Shown here piece after piece: positions 1-8,854 of a stretch of 64,000 nucleotides of DNA. The notes under the pieces were generated by a model. The model saw nothing but the letters and a program-made list of their open reading frames with translations, was not told where the DNA came from and did not search any database. This stretch comes from Marinilongibacter aquaticus (GTDB taxonomy: Bacteria > Bacteroidota > Bacteroidia > Cytophagales > Spirosomataceae), in contig NZ_CP083757.1 in assembly GCF_020149935.1 (NCBI RefSeq), positions 1,947,501 to 2,011,500 on the forward strand. The letters are read 5' to 3'. Position numbers and translations under genes: made by a program. The stretch's first letter is position 1, and each line of letters begins with the position of its first letter.

Positions 1-497
<497 letters not shown>

Positions 498-646
498 AAA
501 TTACTTCCAGAGAATCCCCTTGACCCGAGGTCCGTCTATATATACAATAAGTCTATGAACTTTATCCTGCTGTTTAACCAGCAAGCTTGTGACTGTTTTA
601 TGTCTTTCCGTTTCGAATCGTTCAGCCTTTGTTTCGTAACGGGCTG
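498..646 (-). other. 16S rRNA leader region
   Basis: This is the stretch between the proximal promoter candidate and the 16S 5' end. It would be transcribed as the rRNA leader, holding processing and antitermination signals. I see no reading frame with coding character. I could not single out a boxA element by eye with confidence. Confidence 0.5.
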
Positions 647-678
647 CAAAGATGAGTGATTGTTTTTTAATTTCCAAA
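647..678 (-). promoter_or_regulatory. rRNA operon proximal promoter candidate
   Basis: On the minus strand TTTG (675-678) is followed after 20 nt by CATCTTTG (647-654). This is one base off the Bacteroidota primary sigma pattern TTTG-N19-21-TAnnTTTG. Transcription would begin near 640, giving a leader of about 145 nt before 16S. The match is by eye; the position directly upstream of 16S supports it. Confidence 0.55.
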
Positions 679-763
679 TTTTAATCGAAAAATTTTTCTT
701 TTTATTTTTCTCTCATCCCGCATTTTCTAAGAACTAATCCCGTCTCGTTGTCGATTGGGAGTG

Positions 764-796
764 CAAATGTAGAGGAAAGATTTGGAATAACACAAG
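764..796 (-). promoter_or_regulatory. rRNA operon distal promoter candidate
   Basis: On the minus strand CTTG (793-796) is followed after 21 nt by a perfect TACATTTG (764-771). It lies about 120 nt upstream of the proximal candidate, which gives a tandem P1/P2 arrangement as is common for rRNA operons. Confidence 0.5.
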
Positions 797-857
797 CCCG
801 CTCTAAAACTTTTTTCAAGGTTTTTCTTAACTTATTCATTCCCAATAAATAAGGACC

Positions 858-897
858 TAAAAAAAATATCCCGATTTTGAGATTCAAAACCGGGATA
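858..897 (-). terminator. Rho-independent terminator after the amidase gene
   Basis: ATCCCGATTTT (868-878) pairs with AAAACCGGGAT (886-896) with one mismatch around a 7-nt loop. A run of eight A's (859-866) becomes the U-tract on the minus strand. It ends transcripts from the amidase gene before the rRNA promoters. Confidence 0.75.
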
Positions 898-933
898 CCG
901 TATTCAGCCACTTTTTATTAGCCTGATTTATTT

Positions 934-1584
934 TTAAGGCACGGGCAAAAAATCGAGTTTACGCGTTTTCTGCCTTAAATTTTTCATGAAATCTTTTCCA
1001 GGATCTGTTTTGGTCGTACGATAATTTCCATCTTTTTCTTTCCAAAGCGGGCTATTCTCGAAGCGAGTATATTCCAAATGCCCCAATAAATATTCTATTG
1101 GGTATTTCCTTTTTAGGTATTTGACCAGCTTTACATTCGCCCGAAACTGTGCTTTCGTCAATGGAGTACCTTTTGTTCCACCTACATTTTCAATTCCAAT
1201 GGCAGCGTGGTTCAATCCAATCACATGACGTGCCATCCAGTTTTCCGGCATCAAGCGATAGACCTTGCCATTCTGATCCACCAAAAACTGAATGGAGACA
1301 TTGAGTGGGCTCGCACCTTTTATCGCCGTGCGGCTTTCGGGCAGCCTTGTGTGTTCAAAAGCCGCGAAGGACCCTTCGAAAGTCGGAATGGCTGTCCAAT
1401 GCACCACCACCATTTTCGGCTCTATTTCTATATTGTCTTGCACAATGCCGTAATGCTCCTTCATATACGCCTTGGTAAGCTTGATACGCTCGTCACCAAA
1501 CTCGATGGGTTTATCTATGATTTGAAGCCGCGGTGCACAAGAAGCACAACACACCACAAACAGCAGAAAAGTATATTTTGTCAT
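934..1584 (-). CDS. N-acetylmuramoyl-L-alanine amidase (Amidase_2 / AmpD-like), putative lipoprotein
   Basis: This 216-residue exported protein is predicted to cut the amide bond between muramic acid and the stem peptide of peptidoglycan. Residues 1-15 form a hydrophobic export signal ending in CASC, so Cys16 may be lipidated, although the residue at -3 is not the usual Leu. The Amidase_2 fold shows likely zinc ligands His62 (VVVHWTA), His169 (LLGHLEY) and Asp194 (KTDPG), plus the GLNHAAIGIENVG strand around 123-135. It starts at ATG 1584 and stands alone between two terminators. The family is clear. The biological role (wall recycling, lysis or scavenging) is not, and the protein would act in the periplasm. 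Confidence 0.9.
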   Translation of the reverse strand: MTKYTFLLFVVCCASCAPRLQIIDKPIEFGDERIKLTKAYMKEHYGIVQDNIEIEPKMVVVHWTAIPTFEGSFAAFEHTRLPESRTAIKGASPLNVSIQFLVDQNGKVYRLMPENWMARHVIGLNHAAIGIENVGGTKGTPLTKAQFRANVKLVKYLKRKYPIEYLLGHLEYTRFENSPLWKEKDGNYRTTKTDPGKDFMKNLRQKTRKLDFLPVP

Positions 1585-1649
1585 AATTGGGAAAGGTTAT
1601 AAGATTAAATACCGAAGCAAAAACTTGTTCTTTGGGATTAATATATAAC

Positions 1650-1678
1650 AAAAAAATACGGCCCCACGAGGCCGTATT
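1650..1678 (-). terminator. Terminator of the trp operon
   Basis: AATACGGCC and GGCCGTATT (1655-1663 and 1670-1678) form a perfect 9-bp stem with a 6-nt loop. An A-run (1650-1656) reads as a U-tract on the minus strand, 27 nt beyond the trpA stop. Confidence 0.85.
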
Positions 1679-1705
1679 CAATATGTGATATTAGTTCTTG
1701 GAGGA

Positions 1706-2479
1706 TTACTCCAATACAGCTTGCACAAAATCCTTCGCTGCAAGGCTGGGGTTTTCGCTTTCTTCGATTGCACGAATGAAGGCCGAACCTATTATGGCTC
1801 CGTTGGCAAATGCCGAGGCTTGCTGAAAAGTCTCCTTGTCCTTTATCCCAAAACCTATAAGTCTTGGATTATTCAAGCTCATTTGATCGACCCGTGAAAA
1901 GTAACCTTCCATATCCTTACTGATACCCTTTGTAGAGCCCGTGGTAGAAGATGAAGAGACCATATATATAAAGCCTGCCGAATTCTCATCAATACGCCGT
2001 ATTCGCTCTTCCGAAGTTTGCGGGGTGATCAAGAAAATATTCAACAAGCCATACCGATCGAATATCGGTTTGAACTCGGCCAAATATTCGTCCATAGGCA
2101 GGTTGGGCAATATCAGGCCATCGACCCCTACCTCCTGGCATTTCTTGCAAAAGTCTTCCGTCCCGTACTGCAGCATGGGGTTCACATCGCCCATCAAGAT
2201 CACCGGTATTTTCACGCTATCCCGCAATTTCTGCAATTGCTCAAAAAGCAAGGCCACGTGCATTCCATTCTGAAGGGCTCGGGTATTCGCCTTCTGAATT
2301 GTTTCGCCATCGGCCACGGGGTCCGAAAAGGGAATACCGATTTCGATCAGGTCTGCTCCTGCCTCCTGAATGGCCTCGGCCAATGCCAAGGTGTCATTCA
2401 ACCGGGGAAAGCCCGCCGTGAAATAAATATTGAGTACCTTTTCTTTCTTTTGCTGAAATAGCGTGAGGAGTCTGTTCAT
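1706..2479 (-). CDS. trpA: Tryptophan synthase alpha subunit
   Basis: The 257-residue TIM-barrel alpha subunit cleaves indole-3-glycerol phosphate to indole and glyceraldehyde 3-phosphate, passing indole to TrpB. The signature LIEIGIPFSDPVADG holds the catalytic acids Glu46 and Asp57 (Glu49 and Asp60 in the Salmonella enzyme). The phosphate-binding end GIKDKET...GAIIGSAF is also present, and the length is normal. It is the last gene of the trp cluster, 19 nt after a Dabb-protein gene that separates it from trpB, and is followed by a terminator. It starts at ATG 2479. Confidence 0.97.
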   Translation of the reverse strand: MNRLLTLFQQKKEKVLNIYFTAGFPRLNDTLALAEAIQEAGADLIEIGIPFSDPVADGETIQKANTRALQNGMHVALLFEQLQKLRDSVKIPVILMGDVNPMLQYGTEDFCKKCQEVGVDGLILPNLPMDEYLAEFKPIFDRYGLLNIFLITPQTSEERIRRIDENSAGFIYMVSSSSTTGSTKGISKDMEGYFSRVDQMSLNNPRLIGFGIKDKETFQQASAFANGAIIGSAFIRAIEESENPSLAAKDFVQAVLE

Positions 2480-2498
2480 GCGTTTTGCTTACCAAAAA

Positions 2499-2918
2499 TT
2501 ATTCAATCGTATAATCGATTACGGTTACTTTATCCAAATGTGGGCCCAAGATTTTACCAAACTCTTTGTGATTCGGGTTGGGCAAATAGGCGTCGCGATC
2601 TGCGGCATTGTCGAAAGTAAGCGTAAAGCAATGTGTCAAACCTTGGTTCAATCCTTCGGGGCTGTTGTTTGTGCCCCATTCAATAGATTTGATCTCAGGA
2701 ATGCTATTCTTTAAATCTAAAAAAGCATTCACTACTTTGTCCACATCCTCCTGGGCTGTCTCGTCCTTGAATTTAAACATCACGACATGTCTCAACATGC
2801 CCTTGTCGCTTTTCTCCATAGTCACTTCTTCGCTTGTTTCCGTTGATTCTTCTTTTTGAGGTGTACAGCTAAAGGCCAACACTGAGGCCACAGCCATAAG
2901 TACGATACTTCTTTTCAT
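2499..2918 (-). CDS. Dabb (stress-responsive A/B barrel) domain lipoprotein inside the trp operon
   Basis: This 139-residue protein has a signal peptide and a plausible lipidated Cys18 (AFSC), then an acidic linker (residues 20-40). The rest is one dimeric alpha/beta-barrel (Dabb) domain starting at MLRHVVMFKFKD and ending near LDKVTVIDYTIE. Dabb domains occur in small dimeric proteins with varied and mostly unclear roles. The gene sits 19 nt from both trpB and trpA in the same direction, so it is co-transcribed with tryptophan biosynthesis, yet its export signal points to the periplasm or outer membrane. It is not a known pathway enzyme. ATG 2918 is the natural start. Confidence 0.85.
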   Translation of the reverse strand: MKRSIVLMAVASVLAFSCTPQKEESTETSEEVTMEKSDKGMLRHVVMFKFKDETAQEDVDKVVNAFLDLKNSIPEIKSIEWGTNNSPEGLNQGLTHCFTLTFDNAADRDAYLPNPNHKEFGKILGPHLDKVTVIDYTIE

Positions 2919-2937
2919 AAAATAGTAGGTATTTGGG

Positions 2938-4131
2938 TTATAAATATTTCATATACGTTGCTAAATCTTTATCGCCACGACCCGACAGGCTCACCACCAC
3001 GGTTTCGTCCTTTCCAGCTTTTAGATTATCCAATGCGGCCAATGCATGTGAAGATTCAATGGCTGGAATAATGCCTTCCAATTTGGCCAACTCCATCCCT
3101 GCTCGCATGGCTTCATCATCGGTTACGGCATAAAACTGGGCTCTGCTCGATTCCCAAAGGTGGGCATGCATCGGTCCAATACCCGGATAATCGAGTCCGG
3201 CTGAAATAGAATGCGGCTCAATCACCTGTCCGTCGGCCGTTTGCATCATCAAGCTCTTGCTTCCGTGCAGCACGCCTGGTTTACCCAAAAACGTAGTGGC
3301 CGCAGATTTATCTGTATCCACCCCAAAACCCGCTGCTTCGGCAGCAACAATCTTCACGTCTTCGTTGTCTAGAAAATGAAAATAAGTACCCGCTGCATTG
3401 GAGCCACCACCTACACAGGCCACCACATAATCTGGATTTTCGCGGCCTGTCTTCTGCAAAAGCTGTGCTTTGATCTCTTCTGAAATGACGGATTGAAAAC
3501 GGGCCACCATATCGGGATAAGGATGGGGACCAACCACAGAACCTATTATATAATGTGTATCGGTTGGATTATTGATCCAATGCCGCATGGCTTCGTTTGT
3601 CGCATCTTTCAAAGTTCGTGAACCGCTCTTGGCGGGCACAACCTCGGCTCCCAACATTTTCATTCGGGCCACATTGGGGGCCTGTCGCTCGATATCCACC
3701 TCTCCCATGTACACAATGCACTCTATACCCATCAATGCACACACCGTAGCAGTGGCCACCCCGTGCTGTCCCGCACCTGTTTCGGCTACTATCTTATTTT
3801 TACCCAAACGCTTGGCCAACAAAATCTGCCCAATTGTGTTGTTCACTTTATGGGCTCCGGTATGACAAAGGTCTTCTCGTTTCAGGTATACGTTCGTTTG
3901 AAGCCGCTCCGAAAGCCTGGCTGCGAAATAAAGTGGTGTGGGGCGGCCCACATAATCCTCCAGTAATTGGTTGAATTCGTCTTGAAAATCCTTTTTATAT
4001 ATGATTTCCTTGTAATTCAATCGCAATTCTTCCACATTCGGATACAACATTTCCGGTATCCAAGCTCCACCGAAATTCCCGTAATACCCTCTTTCGTCTA
4101 CACCGAATGCCGAATTCTCAATATTTATCAT
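2938..4131 (-). CDS. trpB: Tryptophan synthase beta subunit
   Basis: The 397-residue PLP enzyme condenses indole with serine to give tryptophan. The PLP lysine is Lys95 in HTGAHKVNN. The indole-site Glu is in [10 protein letters not shown] (about Glu117), the phosphate-binding glycine loop GGGSNAAG is near residue 230, and the C-terminal SGRGDKD is present. The length is typical of TrpB1. It is followed by the Dabb gene and trpA, while trpF lies 78 nt upstream. It starts at ATG 4131. Confidence 0.98.
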   Translation of the reverse strand: MINIENSAFGVDERGYYGNFGGAWIPEMLYPNVEELRLNYKEIIYKKDFQDEFNQLLEDYVGRPTPLYFAARLSERLQTNVYLKREDLCHTGAHKVNNTIGQILLAKRLGKNKIVAETGAGQHGVATATVCALMGIECIVYMGEVDIERQAPNVARMKMLGAEVVPAKSGSRTLKDATNEAMRHWINNPTDTHYIIGSVVGPHPYPDMVARFQSVISEEIKAQLLQKTGRENPDYVVACVGGGSNAAGTYFHFLDNEDVKIVAAEAAGFGVDTDKSAATTFLGKPGVLHGSKSLMMQTADGQVIEPHSISAGLDYPGIGPMHAHLWESSRAQFYAVTDDEAMRAGMELAKLEGIIPAIESSHALAALDNLKAGKDETVVVSLSGRGDKDLATYMKYL

Positions 4132-4209
4132 TTGCTATTTCAAATCAAAATGCCAATTTACTTCTACTTTCGCAGCCGTCAAACACCCCGCACACTTTCG
4201 CTCAAAATT

Positions 4210-4854
4210 TCATTCGCTCCTCGTCATCGATAGAAAAGCCTTCACCTCTTCCAGCAAAGTAATGTGCTTTAATGCGGGCGAAATTTCAAATTTACTGTTC
4301 ACATCAATTCCCGCAAATTTAGGATGTTTTAGGTTGCCCACCTCTTTCAAGGTATTGGGAGCAATGCCCCCAGCCAACCAAAAAGGTCGGTCACCCTTAT
4401 ACTTTTCAAGAAGCCCCCAATCAAAACGCTGACCATGCCCACCATAGGCTCCCGGTAATTTCGTATCGAAAAGGAAAAAATCACAGACTTCTTGGTATGG
4501 ATCGCACAAAGCAAAATCAAAATCCTCATCTACTGAAAAGGCTTTCAATACACCATAACCTGCTTCTTTTACTGCCTTGCAAAAAGCCGGGGATTCAGCT
4601 CCGTGCAATTGCACAAAATCCAAGTGCTGCCGACGGGCTATGCTCAGTACCTCTTCTTCTTGATTTACAAAAACGCCTACCTTTTGGGTGTGTTCATTCC
4701 AATCGAATTCATTCAAGTCGAAACCTTGACCAACAAAACGTGGCGATTTTTCAAAGAAAATAAAACCCAGAAAATCCGGCTCGAGCCGCAATACCTCCGA
4801 AATGTTCTGAGGTTCACGCATGCCACATACTTTCCAAGTCAATGCTGTTTTCAT
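4210..4854 (-). CDS. trpF: Phosphoribosylanthranilate isomerase
   Basis: The 214-residue TIM-barrel enzyme isomerises N-(5-phosphoribosyl)anthranilate to CdRP in tryptophan synthesis. The general-base Cys is in KVCGMRE near the N terminus, QLHG follows at about residue 83, and the general-acid Asp is in GIDVNSKFE near the C terminus. The WLAGGIAP phosphate loop is present. Its ATG overlaps the trpC stop codon by 4 nt (ATGA), so the two genes are translationally coupled. Confidence 0.95.
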   Translation of the reverse strand: MKTALTWKVCGMREPQNISEVLRLEPDFLGFIFFEKSPRFVGQGFDLNEFDWNEHTQKVGVFVNQEEEVLSIARRQHLDFVQLHGAESPAFCKAVKEAGYGVLKAFSVDEDFDFALCDPYQEVCDFFLFDTKLPGAYGGHGQRFDWGLLEKYKGDRPFWLAGGIAPNTLKEVGNLKHPKFAGIDVNSKFEISPALKHITLLEEVKAFLSMTRSE

Positions 4855-5645
4855 CCTTTTATCGCTTCTACATAATTGGCTAAAGTCTGCGAGGGGTCTT
4901 CCGCTTTCATGAAGGGTTCTCCAATCAAAAATCCATTGTAGCCCAGTTTTTTCAATTCGACTACACGTTCGGGCTCGCTGATGCAGCTCTCTGAAATTTT
5001 CACTTTATCCGATGGAATATGCTCGTACAAACCAAGAGAAGCATTGATGTTGCTCTCTGAAAAGTTTTTCAAATTGCGGTTGTTCACTCCCACCAAATCA
5101 ACAAATTCCAAAGGGCTGTTTTGCAATTCTTCAAAATCATGCACTTCCAACAGCACTTCCAGTCCCAACTCGTGTGCCTTTTCCCCCATTTCAATGATTT
5201 TCTCTGGAGAAAGCACAGCCGCGATCAAAAGGATCGCATCGGCTCCCCAGGATTTGGCTTCGTGCAACTGATAGGTGTCTATCATGAAATCCTTGCGGAG
5301 AATTGGCAATTCGGGATGCTTTTTCCTCGCCAAAATCAAATCGTCCTTCGAACCACCGAAAAAATCCGAATCCGTAAGTATACTCACCGCCGCAGCTCCA
5401 GAATTTGCATAACCCGCAATTATTTGCTCTACGTTTGCGTTGGCTTTGATGCTGCCCTTTGAGGGCGATTTCCTTTTGAACTCAGCGATAATTCCAGAAG
5501 AACCTTTCTTGGTCAAAGCTTCTTTCAAAGAGTTTCCTGTCCGTCCATAGTTTTCAGAATTGGCCAGTTCTGTTATGGGAATAATGGATTTGATTCTAAA
5601 AATCTGCTCCCTTTTATTCGCAATAATTTTATCCAGAATATTCAT
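4851..5645 (-). CDS. trpC: Indole-3-glycerol phosphate synthase
   Basis: The enzyme (264 residues from ATG 5645) converts CdRP to indole-3-glycerol phosphate. The catalytic residues Glu55 and Lys57 are in AEFKRKSPSKG. ILRKDFMID, LLEVHDFEEL, GVNNRNL and SESCI supply the remaining active-site residues. An in-frame TTG at 5669 would add eight residues. I prefer the ATG because homologs typically begin MNILDKI and because a weak promoter candidate covers the upstream codons. This is the first gene of the cluster: trpE, trpG and trpD are not next to it and must lie elsewhere. Confidence 0.95.
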   Translation of the reverse strand: MNILDKIIANKREQIFRIKSIIPITELANSENYGRTGNSLKEALTKKGSSGIIAEFKRKSPSKGSIKANANVEQIIAGYANSGAAAVSILTDSDFFGGSKDDLILARKKHPELPILRKDFMIDTYQLHEAKSWGADAILLIAAVLSPEKIIEMGEKAHELGLEVLLEVHDFEELQNSPLEFVDLVGVNNRNLKNFSESNINASLGLYEHIPSDKVKISESCISEPERVVELKKLGYNGFLIGEPFMKAEDPSQTLANYVEAIKG

Positions 5646-5666
5646 TTGCAAAAAATGTTGAAGCCG

Positions 5667-5699
5667 CAAAGTTGTCTATTTTTTTTGAAAATGAGCAAT
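5667..5699 (-). promoter_or_regulatory. Weak promoter candidate for trpC
   Basis: On the minus strand ATTG (5696-5699) is followed after 21 nt by CAACTTTG (5667-5674), one base off TAnnTTTG. Transcription would begin about 15 nt before trpC. It lies between the terminator at 5725-5754 and trpC, the only place an operon promoter could sit. The individual match is weak. I saw no Trp-codon leader peptide or attenuator in the short space. Confidence 0.35.
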
Positions 5700-5718
5700 C
5701 TGTCTCAGCCATTCTAAA

Positions 5719-5757
5719 ACACAAAAAGTCGCCACACCGAAGTGTGGCGACTTTCAT
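5719..5757 (-). terminator. Terminator between the DUF1573 gene and trpC
   Basis: AAAGTCGCCACAC (5725-5737) and GTGTGGCGACTTT (5742-5754) form a perfect 13-bp stem with a 4-nt CGAA loop (TTCG on the minus strand). U-rich sequence follows on the minus strand. It isolates trpC from the DUF1573 gene. Confidence 0.85.
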
Positions 5758-5775
5758 TCTATAAGAGGCTAACAA

Positions 5776-6156
5776 TTATTGCTCTTTTTTCTTCACTTTT
5801 CCGTCGATGCTCAAAACCACGGTACCGTTTTCGGCATTGCTAGTTACAGTAATGGTTTTATGAAAAGGCCCGATTCTTCCTTGTGTATTGTATCCCACTT
5901 TTATTTCACTTGAAGCACCCGGCATGATAGGATCTTTGCTCCAATCTGGAGTGGTACATCCGCACGATGCTCTTGCAGAAGAAATCACCACTGGTGCTGT
6001 ACCTGTGTTGGTTACCTTGAAAGAATAACGAGCTACCGGCCCTTCGCTCACTTCGCCGAAATCATGCGAATCGGTTTCAAATTTCAAAACACCCTGTGCA
6101 TGGGTTGCCGCAACAAACGCAATCATGGCGATAAATGTAAAAAGCAACTTTTTCAT
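5776..6156 (-). CDS. DUF1573 domain periplasmic protein
   Basis: A 126-residue exported protein with a signal peptide ending ATHAQG. Its single Ig-like (ASH/MSP-type) domain, DUF1573, is marked by DFGEVSEGP, YSFKVTNTG and the ARASCGCTTPDW motif with two conserved cysteines. Such proteins are abundant in Bacteroidota and probably act in the periplasm or on the surface; their function is not established. ATG 6156 gives a clean signal peptide, while a TTG three codons earlier is less likely. A weak promoter (ATTG-N18-TTATTTTG, 6205-6234 minus) lies upstream, divergent from the E1 gene. Confidence 0.85.
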   Translation of the reverse strand: MKKLLFTFIAMIAFVAATHAQGVLKFETDSHDFGEVSEGPVARYSFKVTNTGTAPVVISSARASCGCTTPDWSKDPIMPGASSEIKVGYNTQGRIGPFHKTITVTSNAENGTVVLSIDGKVKKKEQ

Positions 6157-6295
6157 TGATTTCAATATTTAATATTTCGAGATTTTTTTCAATAAACAAC
6201 AATACAAAATAAAAGTCAAAAGTTGGCTACCAATAAACTCTTAACATGATTTTAACAAAGGAAAGGTAGCCAATAAAACCCAGAATTGGGGAGAA

Positions 6296-6326
6296 ATTGA
6301 ATAGTAAGATTATTGTGGTAACTTTG
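6296..6326 (+). promoter_or_regulatory. Promoter candidate for the E1 fusion gene
   Basis: ATTG (6296-6299) is followed after 19 nt by a perfect TAACTTTG (6319-6326). The start of transcription would be near 6331, giving a leader of about 38 nt before ATG 6369. This is one of the better promoter matches in the window. Confidence 0.6.
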
Positions 6327-6368
6327 CAGTAGGTAAGTACTCCTTTTTTTAACCTTTGCAAGAACAAA

Positions 6369-8777
6369 ATGTTGGACACCTCGGATCAACAAACATTTTC
6401 TTCTCACTTTATCCTCGATAAAGATGAGATTCTTTCGGACTATAAATTGGCTGTAACCAGCCGTGAAGTGAGCCTCCTGGGGCGAAAAGATGTATTTATG
6501 GGCCGCGGCAAATTTGGGATTTTCGGCGACGGAAAAGAAGTAGCCCAAATTGCACTTTCTAAAGTTTTTCGTAAAGGCGATTTTCGATCGGGGTACTATC
6601 GAGATCAAACTCTTGTAGCCGCTTTGGGCGATCTTACATGGCAGCAGTTTTTTGCTCAGCTTTATGCCCATGCCGATATCGAGCATGATGTATTCTCTGC
6701 TGGAAGAAGCATGAACGCTCACTATGGCAACCGGTGGGTCGACAGCGAAGGCCACTGGCTTCGACAAACAGAGCACTTCAACCATGTCATGGATGTCTCG
6801 TCTACAGCTGGGCAAATACCCCGTTCTGTGGGCCTTGCCTTTGCCTCTAAACTTTACCGCCAAAATGGTGAGCTTAAGAATATGGATGGCTTTTCGCGAA
6901 ATGGCAACGAAATTTGTTTTGCCACTGTGGGCGACGCCTCCACTTCTCAAGGTATGTTTCTCGAGTCAGTCAATGCCGCTGGCGTACTTCAAATTCCCAT
7001 TATTTTTTCCATTTGGGATGACGGTTACGGTATCTCCGTACCCCTGGAATACCAAACCACAAAACAGAGTATTTCCAAAGCACTGTCTGGATTTCAGAGA
7101 AATGAAGACGAGGAAGGTTTGGAAATCATTCGTGTGAAAGGTTGGGATTACGTCGCTTTGATCGAAGCGTACCAAAAAGCGGCAAGGTTGGCACGCGACC
7201 AGCATATTCCTTGCCTTGTGCACGTAGACGAGCTCACACAACCTCAGGGACATTCGGCGAGTGGCTCACACGAAAGATACAAATCAAAAGATAGGCTCGC
7301 TTGGGAAGCTAAACACGATTGCAATCAGAAATTGAGAGAGTGGATTCTCAATGAGAAAATAGCGTCTGAAGACGAATTGCTTCAAATTGAAGAAGAAGCC
7401 AAAGAAGAGGCAAAAAAAGCACGCAATGACGCTTGGAATGCCATTCGTACCCCTATTCAAAAGGAACTCAACGAAGCCATAAGTATCCTTGAGCTTGCCC
7501 TGAAGTCTACCGGGCAAAAGAATGCGGTGCTCAATTTGAAGAAAGAACTGAAAGGAAAGCAAAATCCCTTGAGAAAGGATGCAATCCATACGGTAAAGAA
7601 ACTCCTCCGTATTCTGGCTCAGGAAAACAACGCCGCCATTTCAGAAGCCCAAGAGTTCATTACTAGAAATACAAAAAAGGGCGAAACGCAATACAACACT
7701 TTCTTGTACAGTGAGTTCGAAACCTCTCCCTTAAAAGTAGAACCCGTAGCCCCAAAATATTCGAGCAAACCGACACTGCTCAGTGGACACCAAATTATCA
7801 ATCGCTATTTCGACGGGCTTTTGAAACACGACCCAAGAGTTTTCGCAATCGGTGAAGATGTCGGCAATATTGGCGATGTCAACCAAGGCTTCGCCGGGCT
7901 TCAGGCTAAACACGGCAAATTGCGTGTAGATGATACCGGTATTCGTGAAACCACAATAATCGGACAGGGTATAGGTGCCGCCATGCGTGGCCTTCGGCCC
8001 ATTGTTGAAGTACAATACTTCGACTACATCTATTATTGCTTAGCCACCCTAACTGATGATTTGGCTTCCCTACGTTATCGCACGTATGGACAGCAATTGG
8101 CTCCGCTCATCGTGCGTACTCGCGGCCACAGACTCGAAGGGATTTGGCATTCGGGTTCGCCCATGGCTGTGATGTTACACTCACTCAGAGGACTGCACAT
8201 TTTGGTTCCGAGAAACTTTGTGCAAGCTGCTGGCCTTTACAATACACTATTGGCCGGCGATGATCCCGCCCTTATGATTGAGCCATTGAATGCTTATCGA
8301 CTAAAAGAAAAATTACCGGATAATTTGGACAAAATTCGGATCCCGCTTGGGCAGCCGGATATCATTCGCGAAGGGAACGACATCACCATCGTAACGTACG
8401 GTTCAATGTGCAACATTGTCCTCTCTGCGGCAATTGAACTCGAAAGGGTTGGTATCCATGCAGAGGTGATCGATGTGCAAACCTTACTGCCTTTTGATGT
8501 AAACCAAAGCATTCTCACCTCTTTGAAAAAAACAAGTCGCATCATCTTTGCAGATGAAGACATGCCGGGTGGAGCTTCGGCTTACATGATGCAACAAGTG
8601 ATTGAAGCACATGGTGGTTATCAATTCCTTGATGCTAAGCCCACTACCATCTCGGCCAAGGCTCACCGCCCGCCGTATGGCTCAGAAGGTGATTACTTTA
8701 CAAAACCCAATGAAGATGATGTCTTCGATGCGGCCTACAAAATCATGCAGGAGGCTTTCCCAAATCAATTCAAATAA
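6369..8777 (+). CDS. 2-oxoacid dehydrogenase E1 component, alpha and beta fused
   Basis: An 802-residue thiamine-diphosphate enzyme carrying both E1 subunits in one chain: an alpha-like part (about 1-310), a charged helical linker (about 310-465) and a beta-like part (about 468-802). It would decarboxylate branched-chain 2-oxoacids or pyruvate and reductively acylate the lipoyl group of E2. The alpha part holds the ThDP segment VGDASTSQG (about residue 184), which ends in WDDGYG where most relatives have an NN pair. The beta part shows IGEDVG, GIRETTIIGQGIGAAM, VRTRGH and DEDMPGG. No E2 or E3 gene is adjacent, so the substrate cannot be decided here. The gene has its own promoter and terminator. 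Confidence 0.9.
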   Translation: MLDTSDQQTFSSHFILDKDEILSDYKLAVTSREVSLLGRKDVFMGRGKFGIFGDGKEVAQIALSKVFRKGDFRSGYYRDQTLVAALGDLTWQQFFAQLYAHADIEHDVFSAGRSMNAHYGNRWVDSEGHWLRQTEHFNHVMDVSSTAGQIPRSVGLAFASKLYRQNGELKNMDGFSRNGNEICFATVGDASTSQGMFLESVNAAGVLQIPIIFSIWDDGYGISVPLEYQTTKQSISKALSGFQRNEDEEGLEIIRVKGWDYVALIEAYQKAARLARDQHIPCLVHVDELTQPQGHSASGSHERYKSKDRLAWEAKHDCNQKLREWILNEKIASEDELLQIEEEAKEEAKKARNDAWNAIRTPIQKELNEAISILELALKSTGQKNAVLNLKKELKGKQNPLRKDAIHTVKKLLRILAQENNAAISEAQEFITRNTKKGETQYNTFLYSEFETSPLKVEPVAPKYSSKPTLLSGHQIINRYFDGLLKHDPRVFAIGEDVGNIGDVNQGFAGLQAKHGKLRVDDTGIRETTIIGQGIGAAMRGLRPIVEVQYFDYIYYCLATLTDDLASLRYRTYGQQLAPLIVRTRGHRLEGIWHSGSPMAVMLHSLRGLHILVPRNFVQAAGLYNTLLAGDDPALMIEPLNAYRLKEKLPDNLDKIRIPLGQPDIIREGNDITIVTYGSMCNIVLSAAIELERVGIHAEVIDVQTLLPFDVNQSILTSLKKTSRIIFADEDMPGGASAYMMQQVIEAHGGYQFLDAKPTTISAKAHRPPYGSEGDYFTKPNEDDVFDAAYKIMQEAFPNQFK

Positions 8778-8804
8778 AAAGAGTTTTATTCATTCTTAAG
8801 AAAT

Positions 8805-8836
8805 AAAAAAAGGGGCTTTAAAGCCCCTTTCCTTTT
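8805..8836. terminator. Bidirectional terminator between convergent genes
   Basis: AAAGGGGCTTTAAAGCCCCTTT (8809-8830) is a perfect palindrome, flanked by an A-run on the left and a T-rich run on the right. It can therefore stop both the E1 gene (plus) and the OmpA gene (minus). Confidence 0.85.
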
Positions 8837-8854
8837 TATATTTTATCTCTCAAT

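Noticed and set aside
5646-5724. A Trp leader peptide or attenuator before trpC
   Set aside because: There is too little space between the upstream terminator and trpC, and no run of Trp codons.
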